From the NCBI GenBank assembly GCA_002682825.1, contig NOKP01000002.1, positions 4,384,309-4,448,308 on the forward strand: DNA of 64,000 nt, read 5' to 3'. The notes beneath the pieces were generated by a model that worked only from the letters and a program-made list of their open reading frames with translations, did no database searches and had not been told where the DNA came from. The position numbers were made by a program, and so were the translations under genes. Positions 21,094 through 32,965 of the stretch are shown here, in pieces. This stretch comes from Neonectria sp. B-13 (taxonomy: Eukaryota > Ascomycota > Sordariomycetes > Hypocreales > Nectriaceae). Every line of letters starts with the position of its first letter. The stretch's first letter is position 1.

Positions 21094-21929
21094 GAATTTG
21101 GGCGACGGTGTAAGTGACATGTTGCTTGGTGTTTGATGCCAACTTGAACACAGGCACACGCCCGATAGCTGGGACAATCGGGTTTAAACCGAAATCAAAG
21201 CAAGCGATTTATATTTATATATATACTGAGGCAAAGGGGTCCTTGTCTTTGACTGATTGAACCATGGGCAGAATGTTGGTAAAGAAAAGTTTGGTGGAGA
21301 GTGGCCAAGCAGGTGATTGATGATGGATCATGATCACGGAAGCGACCCACCCACCACAGTGTCTGCTGTTTGGTTCCGCCCTCGCCTAAGACTGGCAATC
21401 CATCTGCCTTCGCATTCGCTTGCACAGGCCACCTGGACCGCTGGCCAAGGCGGTTGAATGATTGGTTGTATTTGGTGGGATGCCACTGACTAATCCATAG
21501 CGGTCCTTCCGTCCCGTCCACAGTTTTGTCCAACTCTGCCCTGTTCTGCCCTATCAGCTTCCCGGGAGCCCGCCACGTACCCGCTTCCATTCGCTCTCCC
21601 AACCCACCAGCCCACCTGGAGCTCCAGCTAACTAGTACTAACCTACAGAGCTTCACGGGAAGCTGTGCCGTTCGCCTACTGTAACCTCCGTCACTGCTCA
21701 GCGAGGGACAGCAAGCCATCAACAACCATTCTCCAATCCCGGGCTCCACGCCATCCCACGTTTCTCCTACAGTGCGTACCGTCTACGTGCTTTGGCAACT
21801 CCCCGTCGGTTCCGTCTCAGAGCCTCAGCCCTACCAGAAGTCTCTCACCCTACCGGAGCTCCATCACCCCGCCGCTCCGGAATCCCAACTCGCCTAACCA
21901 GCCTCACCATACCTGACCTGGACGCTACC

Positions 21930-23768
21930 ATGACCGACGTCATGGCCCAGACGCCCCCGGCCCTTCAAGGCCCCTCCGAGAAGGAACGGAAATACGATCG
22001 TCAACTGAGGCTCTGGGCTGCCGAAGGTCAGGCCGCCCTCGAGTCTGCCAATATTCTTCTCGTGAACTCTGGTTCCGGCACTGTTGGCGTTGAGACGCTC
22101 AAGAACCTCGTTCTCCCAGGTCCGCCCCCTTAAGTCGCTGTAACTGCGTGGTCACTTACCCAACGCCCTCAGGCATCGGCAAATTCACCATCGCCGACCA
22201 CACCTCCGTCAGAAATGAGGACCTGGGAGTCAACTTCTTCCTTGATGAGTCCTCTCTCGGCGAGTCAAGGGCCAAGGCCTGCACCAACTTCCTCGTCGAA
22301 CTCAACCCCGAGGTCCAGGGGGACTGGTATCCCAAGTCCAACGTATGTCGTTGCGTTTCCCATCGATCACGACCCTCACAGTCACAATGGCTAACCCCTT
22401 TAAGGACTCCTTCAACCTTCAAGAGCTGCTCGCCACTTCCCCGGCATACACCATGATCCTCTATGCTTTGCCTTTACCCCAGGACCAAGTTCAACTACTT
22501 CACAGTTACGCCCACCAACGCAACACTCCCATCCTGGCAGTTCATTCCGTCGGCTTCTACTCCTACTTCAAGACCACCTTGCCTGGTACCTTCCCAGTTG
22601 TCGACACTCACCCAGATGAGACTGCCACTACCGACTTGAGGCTACTTACACCTTGGCCCGAGCTTGTTGAGTTTGCAAGGGACATGACCAAGGACATTGA
22701 CAGCTTGGACAGCCTTGAGCATGGCCATTTGCCACTCGTTGTCATTCTACTTCACTATCTTGACCAATGGCAACATAATCATGGCGGTTCCTATCCCACC
22801 ACCTACGCTGACAAAACTGCGTTCCGTCAAACCGTCTCCGATGCAACAAGACGGAACAACCCTGAGGGTGGGGAGGAGAACTTTGAAGAGGCGGTGGCAG
22901 CTGTCATGAAGCACGTCACACTCGCTTCCATTCCCAGCTCCCTCCAGCAGGTCTTTGACTATCAGCATCAGGGTCCCGTAGGTGGCTTCCTCAAGGCCTC
23001 GTTTAGCTAGGTTCCACTGACCTTTCCGTTAGGCGACTGTCAAGTCTAGCTTCTGGATTATCGCCGATGCCGTCAAGCAGTTCTACAATGAGCATGGGCG
23101 CCTTCCAGTCCCCGGCGGCTTACCAGATATGAAGGCCCAGTCAGGTGTCTATATCAAGCTTCAAAATATTTACAAGGAGAAGGCCCGCCAGGATGTCAAC
23201 CAAGTTCTGGACGCGGTCTGTGGCGTTCCTGGTAGCGAGGAAATTACCGCTTCCCAGGTTGAACTGTTCTGCAAGAACGCTCGCTTCATCAAGCTCATTA
23301 ACAGCAACGAGGGAAACACGGTCCGGGTGGATCAGGTCGTCGGTGAGTCGATATTTTACGTCTCCCGAAATCCCGAAGATCACCTGCGACTAACCTTTCA
23401 TGTCATTGGCAGACCAGGAGCTAGCAAACGATGAGATCGCGGCCGTAGCTGGACCAGAAATGCCCCTGTCTCTCATCCCCATCTACCTCGCCCTCGCGGC
23501 CACGTCGCATGTTACGACCGCTTCCCCGCAGGACATAATTGAATTTATCGATCAGCAAGCACCCCAGGCCGCAAACAACGAGCGGTTCCTGAGGACGGCT
23601 CAGGAGGTGTCACGGGCTGCTGGCGGTGAACTCCATAACATCTCTGCTGTCACTGGCGGAATGGTGGCCCAGGAGATGATCAAGATTATCACGAAACAAT
23701 ACGTCCCCATCGACAACACCTGCATCTTCGACGGCATTGAGAGTCGATGTCAGGTGCTTCGCTTATAG
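21930..23768 (+). CDS. ULA1: NEDD8-activating enzyme E1 regulatory subunit (APP-BP1/Ula1)
   Basis: Five exons, 21930-22119, 22173-22342, 22405-22977, 23033-23342 and 23413-23768, give 532 residues, almost exactly the length of human APPBP1. All introns are 53-70 nt with consistent phases. The protein pairs with Uba3 to adenylate NEDD8/Rub1, the modifier that activates cullin-RING ligases. The ThiF-like N-terminus shows [43 protein letters not shown] and the NPEV element. The middle segment (about 120-400) is the helical insert that replaces the catalytic-cysteine half-domain. The C-terminal E1 part ends in [20 protein letters not shown] and [12 protein letters not shown]. The start is the ATG of MTDVMAQ; an upstream in-frame extension is leader-like. 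Confidence 0.95.
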
Positions 23769-26150
23769 ATCAGGGATCCTGTTCAGGGGGTGGGGTGCCC
23801 GTCGAGGGGTTGGCGTGCTTGGAGATGGATGACATGCATGGGGTTTCCTCGGGAGGTCTATCACTTCGGGATATGGCGGCATGCGGGACACGCTGCGGAT
23901 CCCAGGTCCAAGAAAGTATGTCGTGTCTTGTCACCAGAAGGCAAGATCCAGAAGTGACGGGAGGGTAGTGAGCATCCGAATGAGTCTAGCTGCCGCTGCT
24001 GCAACCCCCAGCTCTAGCAAGTCAACGGAGACCGCATCCGACTGGAGTTTCTTGTGCGGGCGGGGGGGAACCAGAACGCTTAGCAGGGTGCCTCGACACT
24101 GTGAATGGAGCTGAGGTTACTGCGAAAAGAAATAACGCGTGAGTTGACCTGGCGTGGGCAGTTGAAGCCCAATCAAAGGAGGATTTATCAAGGGTATGAT
24201 GCGAAGGAATTGCGGCCTAGCTGTGAACGAATACCAAGCGCCAAATCATTGCGAGGGACCCAAAACTTGTCAAAAAGACAAAGACTCCGGACATAGACCT
24301 GCGACATTTCCTTATTGATGGGCCGTGGCTAAGGATCAGTGACGGAATTTCTGCCACCAGCCACATAATCTTGACGGAAGAATTACTGTATTGGTCAACC
24401 CATGTGAGTCAGCCCAGATGCGGAGATGCAGGTAGGCGGTAGGCGGCAAGGCTTCACCATACATCACCCAAACGTGTTTGGCGATGAGTTGTCGAGCGGG
24501 CCAAGACAGAATCCCAGCGAGTCGCATGGAGGGCATGGATGGCAAAATGGGTCGACAGCCCAGGTGGCGACGGCCTACCTGCTGTATATGGACCATGAAC
24601 CTCCGCACATTGGTTCTGTTCTTACCGCTGGTTGGGTTGGTTCTAGCCCCGCGTTGTTTAAGTGTAGCTATGAATTAAAGCCTTTCGAGTGCCGGCGTTA
24701 AGAAGCGGCATTTTGGCAAGAAGCCGAAGCGGTGCGAACATGGCTCGCGTTTGCTGGACGACTACGTAGTAGTCGGTAGTCCGGGTAGTAGATTACTAGA
24801 CTGTCTAGTATTGTATAAGTGAACTGGGACGCCATTATGTCGATCCCTTTTGGGGGGGAACCCTGCAAAAGGTCTCTAATTACCGCCAACCGGCAGCATT
24901 GGTGATTGGAGGTGCGTGTCCAAGAGGGCCGGCTGGTGGGAGGCAAAATCACGATGCACTTTAACTGTCTGCTTTGTTCCAAGTCGAGTTGGGAGCGCAG
25001 CGGGATGGCCCGAGGGGGTGAAGCATCTCCGAGCAGGCTCCTTGGCTTTTCAGGCACGGCGTCCATCAGCACAGCCGCACTTAGAGTGTAGAGGTTTGTG
25101 CCGGGCAGAAGTTCCGATGCGAGGCTATGGGTAACAAGACAAGAAAGTCGGTCAAATGGGCATTGGATACGCGGGGAAGGTGGACGAGATGGACGAGGTT
25201 GACGAGGTTAGAGGGTGGGCGGCCGAGAAAGCGGCCGGACGCAGGGCTGGTGATTGGCGACGCGAAAGCTGGGGTGCAGAATTGGTGTGCCTTGTACGGA
25301 CCGAAGATCCTGGATGCGGGTGAAGAGTCGGTCGGAAACTGGCGATGGGCCGATCGTCTAAGACTTTTGTTTGATCACATGTAGATGCCGAGCCGACGGG
25401 GGTAGTGTTGAAGAGGCAAGGGGCCGAGACAGTGATGGATGTGCGAGTGAGTCGTGACGTGGTTGCATCACGGGGCTGGCTCGAGGTGCGTCCTTTGCGC
25501 CCAATATTTCCCGGAAGGGTCGAAGACGATGCCGTCGCAGAAGTTTCGAAGAGCGAAGGGGGGCTTGGCCAATTTTGATTTCCATGGCAGCATGAAATCC
25601 ATCCAGGGCGAGCCTCGAGGATGCCAGGGACGGAGGCGAACATGGCCGATCAGGGATTCAAGGCCGACCGCCAGTGCCGAGTTGCAGAGGCCGCAGGGCC
25701 GTCACTGGCGGAATCACTCGCGCGCAACGTCCGGGACTAGCTGGTACCAGGGTTCGTTGCGAGGGTTTTGGCCGGACGGCAGTAGAGCTTCACAAATCAC
25801 AGCTTGAGAATGGCAAAACTTCAAGGTGTGGCTGGGCCGTTGGACTGGAGAAGCTTGACGCCACGCCCCGCGCGAATGGAAGTCCGGGGATGCTGAGTCT
25901 GGGGTTTAGTTAAGGTGGCAGGTGGTTACGTCGTGCGTCCCTACTAAGGCAAGGCAAGGCAAGGTAAGGTTAGCCTACTAGTACATTGTAACTACGTACT
26001 AAGATATGTAGGAACCGAAGGCGACGGCGCACCTGGCGTAGAAGGAATTGAGGTTACGGTTCCTGCCTTGGCCCCTCCCCAAGGGTGCCGAGGTTGCAAC
26101 CTTGGAAACGCATTGTGCGCCTCAGTGCCTTGTGAGGCGACCTATCTCTT
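23769..26150. other. Gene-poor intergenic stretch
   Basis: About 2.4 kb follow the ULA1 stop. ORFs on both strands (for instance 25152-25643 minus) have low-complexity, shadow-like translations and no splice-supported extension. Small features are a 17-bp perfect palindrome at 24759-24775 and an AAGGC repeat at 25946-25970. No tRNA, transposase or RIP-like A/T-rich block was seen. Confidence 0.45.
25946..25970. repeat. AAGGC short tandem repeat
   Basis: Three copies of AAGGC followed by two of AAGGT, directly upstream of the long leader of the Zn2Cys6 gene. Confidence 0.75.
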
Positions 26151-26179
26151 TTGAGACAAAGGTGTTATGCTAAATTCGA

Positions 26180-27497
26180 CAGTGGTGCCCTCCCTTCCCT
26201 CCTCGTCCCTCCTCCTTCTCCATCCCCCAGTCCCCTAGTCTGCTTCGGTCTCACTCACAACTTGCACCTGTCCTTACCATCACCAAGCCATGGCACCACA
26301 TCTCGTTCGGCTCCCTCGGCAACCCGTTCATCCTCGAACCGTTCAGACCTCTGCGCTAGATGCGATGCTTTCAGGCACACAAACCTACGCAGTACGGCCG
26401 TACGAACACACAGCCACAAACAAACACACGCGAACGTTCGGGCATGCCCACGCCTCCTCGAATGAACAACAACACCTTTCGGCAGGCAGCCCCTAAGCGG
26501 GCCCCCTCCAAGGACCGGGGTTCGTCGTGGTCCCCGGGCTCAAGGAGCGGCAGTGGCTGTTCGCTTCGTCCCATTTTCCTCTCGGCAAGCCAACCATCAT
26601 TCGACCCGTTCGTCGGGCCGTCATCGCAGAAGTCGATCGTTCACTCCTCAGGGGCCACGACCCCAGGCCGTCAACGCCGCTGACACCCTCAAATCGTTCA
26701 ACCTCGACGCCACTCGTCCCTCCCGCATCTGTGCTTTCAGGGCCGCTTCAACCATGATGCTTCATCCCACCATCTACGCAGCTGTGCCTTAATCCTCCTC
26801 CGCCTTCTTTTTCTCCTCCATCGCTCCCATTCGCCTTTCCTTCCTTTCACTCAAACGCAGAACGGAACCTCCGGCAGCCTCTGCTCTCGGATGTAGATGA
26901 TACGATTTACCCTTCCATCCTCGACCGATGTTGAGTTCTCGACTCCCCACAGGCCGTCCGTCATTGACTCCTGTCTATTCCTGCTTCGTACTCCCACCCA
27001 GGCATATCCCATCCGGGTTCATTACCCGCAACCTGCTTCATCTTACATCCGTCCATCTCGGGTACCTACACTGCGCCCACCCCGTCCCTTTGTTCGGCCA
27101 TGCTCCCTCACCACACCCCCTGCCCACCGCCCTCCCACGCACATGGCACCGTGATATTCTCTCCAAGCGCCCAGCTCCAATTCATCCGTTGACCCTGGCT
27201 TGGCCCACTCCCGCTTCTCCGCATTCCGGCTTTCACTCGGACCCTTAATCGATCCAGCGTCCCGTCAACACCATCAAGCCTGCGTCTATATAGTTTCCGT
27301 GACCCCTACGTCTCCCCTCCGCTTTGTGCCGCCCCAACCTTTGGACCCCAGGCCCTTCTTTCTTGGTAACTCTTTAATCCAAGCATGTATCATCTCCCCT
27401 TTCTTGTCCCGCAATACTCGAGTCTTAGGACGTTGTCATCATAGATGCTTCTCCTCTTGTCAAAGGACTGTTACGTTCTCACTCCACCTCGTTTACA
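26180..27497 (+). promoter_or_regulatory. Probable long pyrimidine-rich 5' leader with uORFs (Zn2Cys6 gene)
   Basis: From about 26180 the plus strand is strongly C/T-rich up to the start of the transcription factor. It contains several ATG-started short ORFs (such as those at 26290 and 26360) with no conserved-looking protein. A leader of more than 1 kb with uORFs is common for fungal regulators; the transcription start itself is not determinable here. Confidence 0.45.
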
Positions 27498-29893
27498 ATG
27501 CCTCCCTCAATTTCAATCCCTACCCGCAGCGGCATGTTCCACACCTGTATGTCGTGTCTTTCTGTGTACCCCTGAGTTTCAAGCAGACTGACAATCCCCC
27601 TAGTCCAAGGCATCACTCCCCGAAGGCCTTCTGTAGGATCGCCTGACAGCCCAAAAACGTGCAGTTCTGGCAACAAGCGTGTCACTACCCCACATGCTTG
27701 TGCCGAATGCAAAAGGCGTAAGATTCGTTGCGACGGCAAGCAGCCATGCGGCCAATGCCTCTCCAGCCGTGCTCCCAAGCGGTGCTTCTATGACAAACAT
27801 CGTCAACGAGTGATCCCCTCAAGAAAGTGAGACGGTCCACCTAAATTAAGAAATGCGCACATCTGACAACCCATAGAACCCTCGAAGCGCTGTCTCAGTC
27901 TCGGGAGGAATGTCGATCCATCCTGAACCGTCTGTATCCCAATCACGAAGCCTCAACCCTTGTCCATCTATCGCGCCAGGAACTCCTTGGTCTTTTGGGT
28001 CTCCCTACCACGGAGTCAACAGTTGCCTTGCCATCACCGCCCCTGAACTCCGCTCCCTTGAAACAAGAGTTTTCTTCTCGCCCCGAAGGAGGACTCGCTA
28101 TCCTTGAGCAGATACCTATCAACAACTCCGAATCAGATGAAGATCGACGTGGGAGAGACCGCATTCCGATAGAGGCCGACGATGTCAATGCCCTTTCCTT
28201 CAGTGTGGACCGACAAACATCATCATACCTTGGCGCATCTTCCATCAAAGCAGCTCTTCTCGTCATGCTCAAGGTTCAGCCTCAGCTCAAAGACTCCCTG
28301 TCTCCACCTTTGACTAGTTTCGACCCGACGAACAACCTTCCAGCTCTACAACAACGAATCGTACGTCCTAAGGAAAACCTTCGGATTCCATGGTCATGGA
28401 AGGGTCAGACCCTCATCGATGCCTATTTTAAACGAGTTCATGTGTTCGTGCCAATGCTCGACGAACCTGCGTTTCGAGCGGACTGCCTCAAGGGTCAGAG
28501 ATGTGACTCCCCATGGATTGGCCTTCTCAACATGGTATTTGCCATGGGCAGCATTGCGGCCATGAAGTCGGATGACTTCGGCCATATCGAGTACTATCAC
28601 AAAGCAATGGAGCACCTTACTATCGACTCTCTGGGAAGCAGCAATATTGAGATTGTGCAGGCACTCGCCCTCCTTGGAGGCTACTACTTGCACTATGTCA
28701 ACCGACCCAACATGGCGAATGCAGTTCTCGGAGCTGCTCTCAGAACGGCCAGTGCTTTGGGTCTTCACCGTCAGTCCCATGCTCCCGGTTCTGGTGATGG
28801 TGCCGCTGTGGAGGTTCGACGACGAACTTGGTGGTCTTTAATCTGCCTGGATACATGGGCTACCACAACGTTAGGTCGACCTTCCTTGGGCAGGTGGTGT
28901 CCTGAGGTCAACATCCGACCGCCCGAGGTTGGAATAGATGAGGTGTGTTCTCATAGCATTCCCAGTCGCTTGCCGTGTCTAACTTCCTTTCCGCAGGGCC
29001 ATGATTCGTCACAGCATGTTGGTATCTTGCCGCTTGTCGAGAACATCAAATTTTGCCAGATTGCTACACAAGTTCAGGACATGCTAGCCGTCGCCCCTCT
29101 TCTCAAAGCAGATGACCGCCATAACATGGACAGTCAACTCATCAACTGGTACAACAACCTCCCGTGGCTCCTCCGCAGCACTGATCCTTGCGCGGAGCCT
29201 CTTTACCTTGCTCGCTGCGTCATGAAGTGGCGATATCAGAACCTACGCATGCTCATACATCGGCCCATCCTCCTCAGTATGGCCACCAACGGCGTAAACA
29301 ACCAGGCAGGAGAGCAGGAGATTGCAGCAGTCGAGACCTGTCGAGAGCTAGCAAAGGCCACGATCGAAGAAATTTCCCGTGAGTGGGCTCGCAACCAAAT
29401 GTCCGGCTGGAACGCCGTCTGGTTTCTTTACCAGGCCGTGATGGTACCTTTGGTAAGTCTCTACTGGCAATGGAACAGTCCATTTGTATCGGAGTGGCAG
29501 TTGCAGATCGAAACCACCCTTGGCTTGTTTGAGGCTATGGAGGACTGGTCATTGGCGGCACGTCGCAGCCGAGAGGTTGTCCGGCGACTTTACGAGGCCA
29601 GACACCAGTGCTGCTATGAAAGTCCATTGTCCTCTGCCGGGACTGATCCAAGCATGATGCTAGGCGACACCGGTCTGCACATGTCTCCCATAGACCTGGA
29701 TTTGGACGAGATGGTAGGCATGCTTGACCAGCAAGGCATATGGGATCTTGACGGCATGTACTGGGGAGAGACGCAGGACGCATTGCCAGTGGATGCCGAG
29801 ATGTACAATATGAACAACGACAGTATGATGCATGTGGGACACGGTTCGATTTCCTTGGATGGATCTAGCATGGAGAGCGCGTTTTTGGTTTGA
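27498..29893 (+). CDS. Gal4-type Zn2Cys6 transcription factor
   Basis: Four exons, 27498-27546, 27604-27826, 27877-28942 and 28997-29893, give 744 residues. The binuclear zinc cluster at about 49-77 reads CAECKRRKIRC and PCGQC with spacing C-x2-C-x6-C-x5-C-x2-C-x8-C. A basic linker and TLEALSQSREECRSILNRL, probably a dimerisation helix, come next. The fungal-specific transcription factor domain runs from about 230 to 560 and includes LIDAYFKRVHVFVPMLDE, ALGLHRQSH, RRRTWWSLICLDTW and TLGRPSLGRW. The C-terminus is acidic with many Met, Asp and Gly residues and may activate transcription. Target genes are unknown. The third intron (54 nt) is in frame without a stop. The first exon encodes only 16 residues, so the start depends on the first splice call. 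Confidence 0.9.
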
Positions 29894-30319
29894 TGATGCG
29901 GTTTTGCACATCCCGCACAGGACGGCTCTGGTTGTACATTAGCCTATACCTCGTGGGCAGGATTCCTGGAGAAGGGGTGTTAGCCTCATGGCACGAAAAT
30001 GAGTATATGAGATATGAGAACGACGTCTGTTGGATTGATCTGTACTTGTTTCAAAATGATTCTGCGTCCATTGCAACCTTATGCATTTCTAAGAGGGGCT
30101 CAGGCAACGGCGATCCAATCTATTTTCGAAGGCGCGCAGGTAAAGTGCTCCTTCCTCGTGGTCAATTGAGATCATAACCTAATCCTTCGTCATTTTCTTC
30201 CGCCGCTGGAGAAAATCTCTCTTTCTCACAACTATCTAGACGACCGTGCAGTCAATGGCTCAGCCTCGAACCCATCGTCCCCTCGCCTACCTGATCACAA
30301 ACTACGACTAAAAGGCATC
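29894..30319. other. Intergenic region between tandem plus-strand genes
   Basis: This 426-bp stretch should hold the 3' UTR of the regulator and the promoter of HEI10. No other feature seen. Confidence 0.4.
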
Positions 30320-31537
30320 ATGGAACACGCGCTGACGTGCAACAACCTGAAGTGCCGGAGAGAGCTTAGCGACCGCGCCCTTGTTACAACCTGCAGGCTT
30401 GTTTTGAGAATGAATGAATGCCTCTAGTTTCTTACCTAACCCGTTCTCAGTCACATATTCTGCCTTGACTGCGCGCAGCGAGCGGGTATCACTGGCCAAG
30501 ATCATGAACAACGCCCCACTTGTCCGGCTTGCAACTTCCAACTCAACCTCGACGACGCCGTTATTGCGAACCTCAACCCAAGCGAGGAATACAAGACCAG
30601 TGTCTTGGGCGGTCTCAGTCCCAATGTCATCATGGAATGTGCTGGTCGAGCGCTCAGTTTCTGGGCCTATCAGACGACTCAGGACATTTACTACCAGCAG
30701 TACCTCTACAGGACGCTGACCGACAAGTACTCGAACCTCAGTGTCCGGCTCGAAAAGACCGTCAATGACGCAAATTCGGAGATAGAGGCGCTTCAGAACA
30801 AGATGACAGGTCCGAGTCCTCGGTGTCTTGGTCTTCTACGACTCAGCTAACTCGAGTAGGCATGGTGGCGGAACAACACGCCTTGAGACGTAAAAATGAG
30901 GAACTTGCTCAGGCATACAGGGAGAAGAGTCGAAAACTCCTTCAGACACAGGAACTTTACGACAAGGTCAAGAGAAGGGCGGAGATGGGACACATTCAGC
31001 AAGCCGCGTCCGACGCTGTGGATTCGAGCCTACAAGTCGCACCACAGGTCAATCACGGATTTGGCGGCATGGGTGAGCATATAACATCAGGTCAAGGCAA
31101 TGTCATGTCTACGTTCGGTCAAAGCCACAGACTTGACATGGCCGGTATGAACACCAGTCTACCTCGGTCTCACAACATGTCTAGAGATGACAGCAGCTGG
31201 CCAAGAATGGTTGGAGGAGCCTCTCGCCGTATGTGTTTCTGAAGTATTTTGAAAGCTTCAGCTAACAAGCTAAGCCGATCTCTCCGGTACTCCAATGGGA
31301 ATGCCCCAGCGTCATAGGTTCGCTAGTACGTCGCTTCCCGGTGGGGCGTCTAGTCTTCCAAATCTCATCGGAACACCGGCCCCAGTGTCTGGAATAGGGA
31401 GACAGCCTTCGGGGACGAACGCGCCAAGTTTTGCCAATAATCGAGTCGGCCTGTCAGGAGTCGGCCTGACGTCTGGGCTCAAGGTCAGCCAACCAACCAA
31501 CCTCCCAGGATTGGACGTTTCCGCCCGACTTCACTGA
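30320..31537 (+). CDS. HEI10: Hei10/CCNB1IP1-type RING E3 ligase, meiotic crossover factor
   Basis: Four exons, 30320-30396, 30451-30809, 30860-31228 and 31275-31537, give 355 residues. Hei10 (Sordaria, plants, mammals) sits on the synaptonemal complex, forms foci that mark crossover sites, and acts as a SUMO/ubiquitin ligase. The N-terminal RING has C7, C12, C25, H27, C30, C33, C50 and C53; the C-x4-C opening and CSHIFCLDC match the mammalian form. A coiled coil follows (about 115-195: LYRTLTDKYSNLSVRLEKTV onward). The Ser/Gly/Pro-rich tail matches the family layout. The first intron must use a GC donor (CAG|GCTTGT): only this join yields TCSHIFC. The other three introns are GT-AG. Confidence 0.92.
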
Positions 31538-32005
31538 ATATACAAAGAAACATTAGTCGCAGAGGTACTTCTGTATGTGTTCAGGCCCTATTGTTGTGAT
31601 GCCCGGAATGATCAAGGAATCGCTCTGCAAGGCACCGATACCTCATTTTGGACGTCAGATGAACAATTTCGGGACAGTGTTATAGGTATTAGCTGAAAGG
31701 AGGGGAGTGGCGGTGACCTTGGAGAGTCTTTGACACATGATATGGAGATTGTTGTTCATGTGTAAAGGCGCCATGTAACAAAGCACTCGGGTGGTGTTCA
31801 AAGCAAAGCAACACGAAAACAAAACAAGAACATGCAAGTTCACGCATATACTTAAGCAGGTAATAGAGCACTTATCTCTGCAAACCATTACCCAACAAAA
31901 CTCGCCATCATAAAATTCAGTTGGCATTGAGTGCCAATAGTTCGAAACCTTTGAAAAACGAGACGACTCGTGACTACGTTAATTCGAGAGATAACAAACG
32001 ACACG
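31538..32005. other. Intergenic region between tandem plus-strand genes
   Basis: About 470 bp, A/T-richer than its surroundings, presumably 3' UTR of HEI10 and the promoter of the next gene. Confidence 0.4.
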
Positions 32006-32965
32006 ATGTTGGCTGGAAACCTCATTATTGTGCAGTTTAAGAGGTGCTTGAGAAAAGCGGCACGATTCATCGGACATGAAAACGGGAGGACGACGGCAGA
32101 CGCAGCACATGGATCAGCAAAGCTGAGAAAGTTGCCCAAGATGGACAAGGATGAATTGCGAAACGAGTTCAAGGCTCAAGGCGGAAGTGATGACATCTCC
32201 CGACATCTCACCTCAAAGCCTCCACAATCGGCAGCGCCTGTACAACATGTGGAGGGGAAGTCAGTCATCCCCCAAGGCTCTGGGGCGTCTTTTCAAGACC
32301 GGTTGAACAAGGCGAAGTTTGGGAAGCAATACGAAGCGCTGGCATCTCATCCTTGGAAACCGCCGGGAGCCTGCCCTGCCAGTTACAACTTCCGGGAAGT
32401 TGCAGGGCAAGGAATTAAAGACACTGAGGATGAGGTGGACGACAACTGGTCAACGCTGGTGAATTTGGGCGCCGGCTCGGTTTGCAACGTCAGCTCAGAG
32501 CAGGACTCGAGCATCGCTGGGCCCGACTCAATGGAAACGGTGCAGAGGCTCAAGCGCAAGGCGGTCTGCCAACCGTGTGAGAAGACAAAGGCACAGCGAG
32601 ATCGGATGCGAACCGAAGCATCACTCTGGCAAACGCAGTGCGAGAAGCTGCAAAACGAATGTTCCAGCTGGCGGATCAAGTGCGATACGCTACGAGGAGA
32701 AAAGTCGGATTTGCAGCGGCTGGTGGACCGCGCGCGCTGGGTGGTGGAGGAGTGGAGGGGCCTGGAGCGGTTGCCCGGAGCGCAGGCCATGTGCCTGGTC
32801 GAGGAGATGCGGGACCGGCTTGTGTGGTATGAGTTCCGGTGTCCGAAGCTGCGCAAGGAGTTTGACGTGTTGGCTGCGCAGATCGAGGCCGAGGTCGAGG
32901 CCAGGGCTTGGAAGAGGAGTGCTCGGCGGATGAGTAGGCAACGTGAGAAGGAGGAGAGAAGCTGA
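32006..32965 (+). CDS. Unrecognised charged, C-terminally coiled-coil protein
   Basis: One exon of 319 residues from the first ATG (32006). A second in-frame ATG at 32141 (MDKDELRNEFKAQG) may be the real start, giving 274 residues. The first half is polar and probably disordered. A motif-like SFQDRLNKAKFGKQYEAL with HPWKPPGACPASYNF sits near 105-135. From about 200 to the end there is a helical, Arg/Glu-rich segment with heptad spacing of Leu, Trp and Cys, and a basic tail. No known domain is recognised. Codon use fits the neighbouring genes, and the frame stays open for almost 1 kb. It lies about 470 bp downstream of HEI10 on the same strand, but nothing else ties it to meiosis. Confidence 0.6.
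   Translation: MLAGNLIIVQFKRCLRKAARFIGHENGRTTADAAHGSAKLRKLPKMDKDELRNEFKAQGGSDDISRHLTSKPPQSAAPVQHVEGKSVIPQGSGASFQDRLNKAKFGKQYEALASHPWKPPGACPASYNFREVAGQGIKDTEDEVDDNWSTLVNLGAGSVCNVSSEQDSSIAGPDSMETVQRLKRKAVCQPCEKTKAQRDRMRTEASLWQTQCEKLQNECSSWRIKCDTLRGEKSDLQRLVDRARWVVEEWRGLERLPGAQAMCLVEEMRDRLVWYEFRCPKLRKEFDVLAAQIEAEVEARAWKRSARRMSRQREKEERS

Larger units (their letters stand above)
20503..21929. promoter_or_regulatory. Divergent intergenic region (MFS transporter / ULA1)
   Basis: About 1.4 kb between divergent starts. It includes a purine-rich simple repeat (20783-20807), a G/T-rich stretch (21057-21093) and an A/T patch (TTTATATTTATATATATAC near 21207-21225). The last 200 bp are C/T-rich leader of ULA1. 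No convincing ORF. Confidence 0.45.

Noticed and set aside
25152..25643. 163-codon minus-strand ORF in the gene-poor stretch
   Set aside because: Compositionally biased Ser/Thr/Pro translation, no domain, no neighbouring exon, starts at a non-ATG codon or late ATG.
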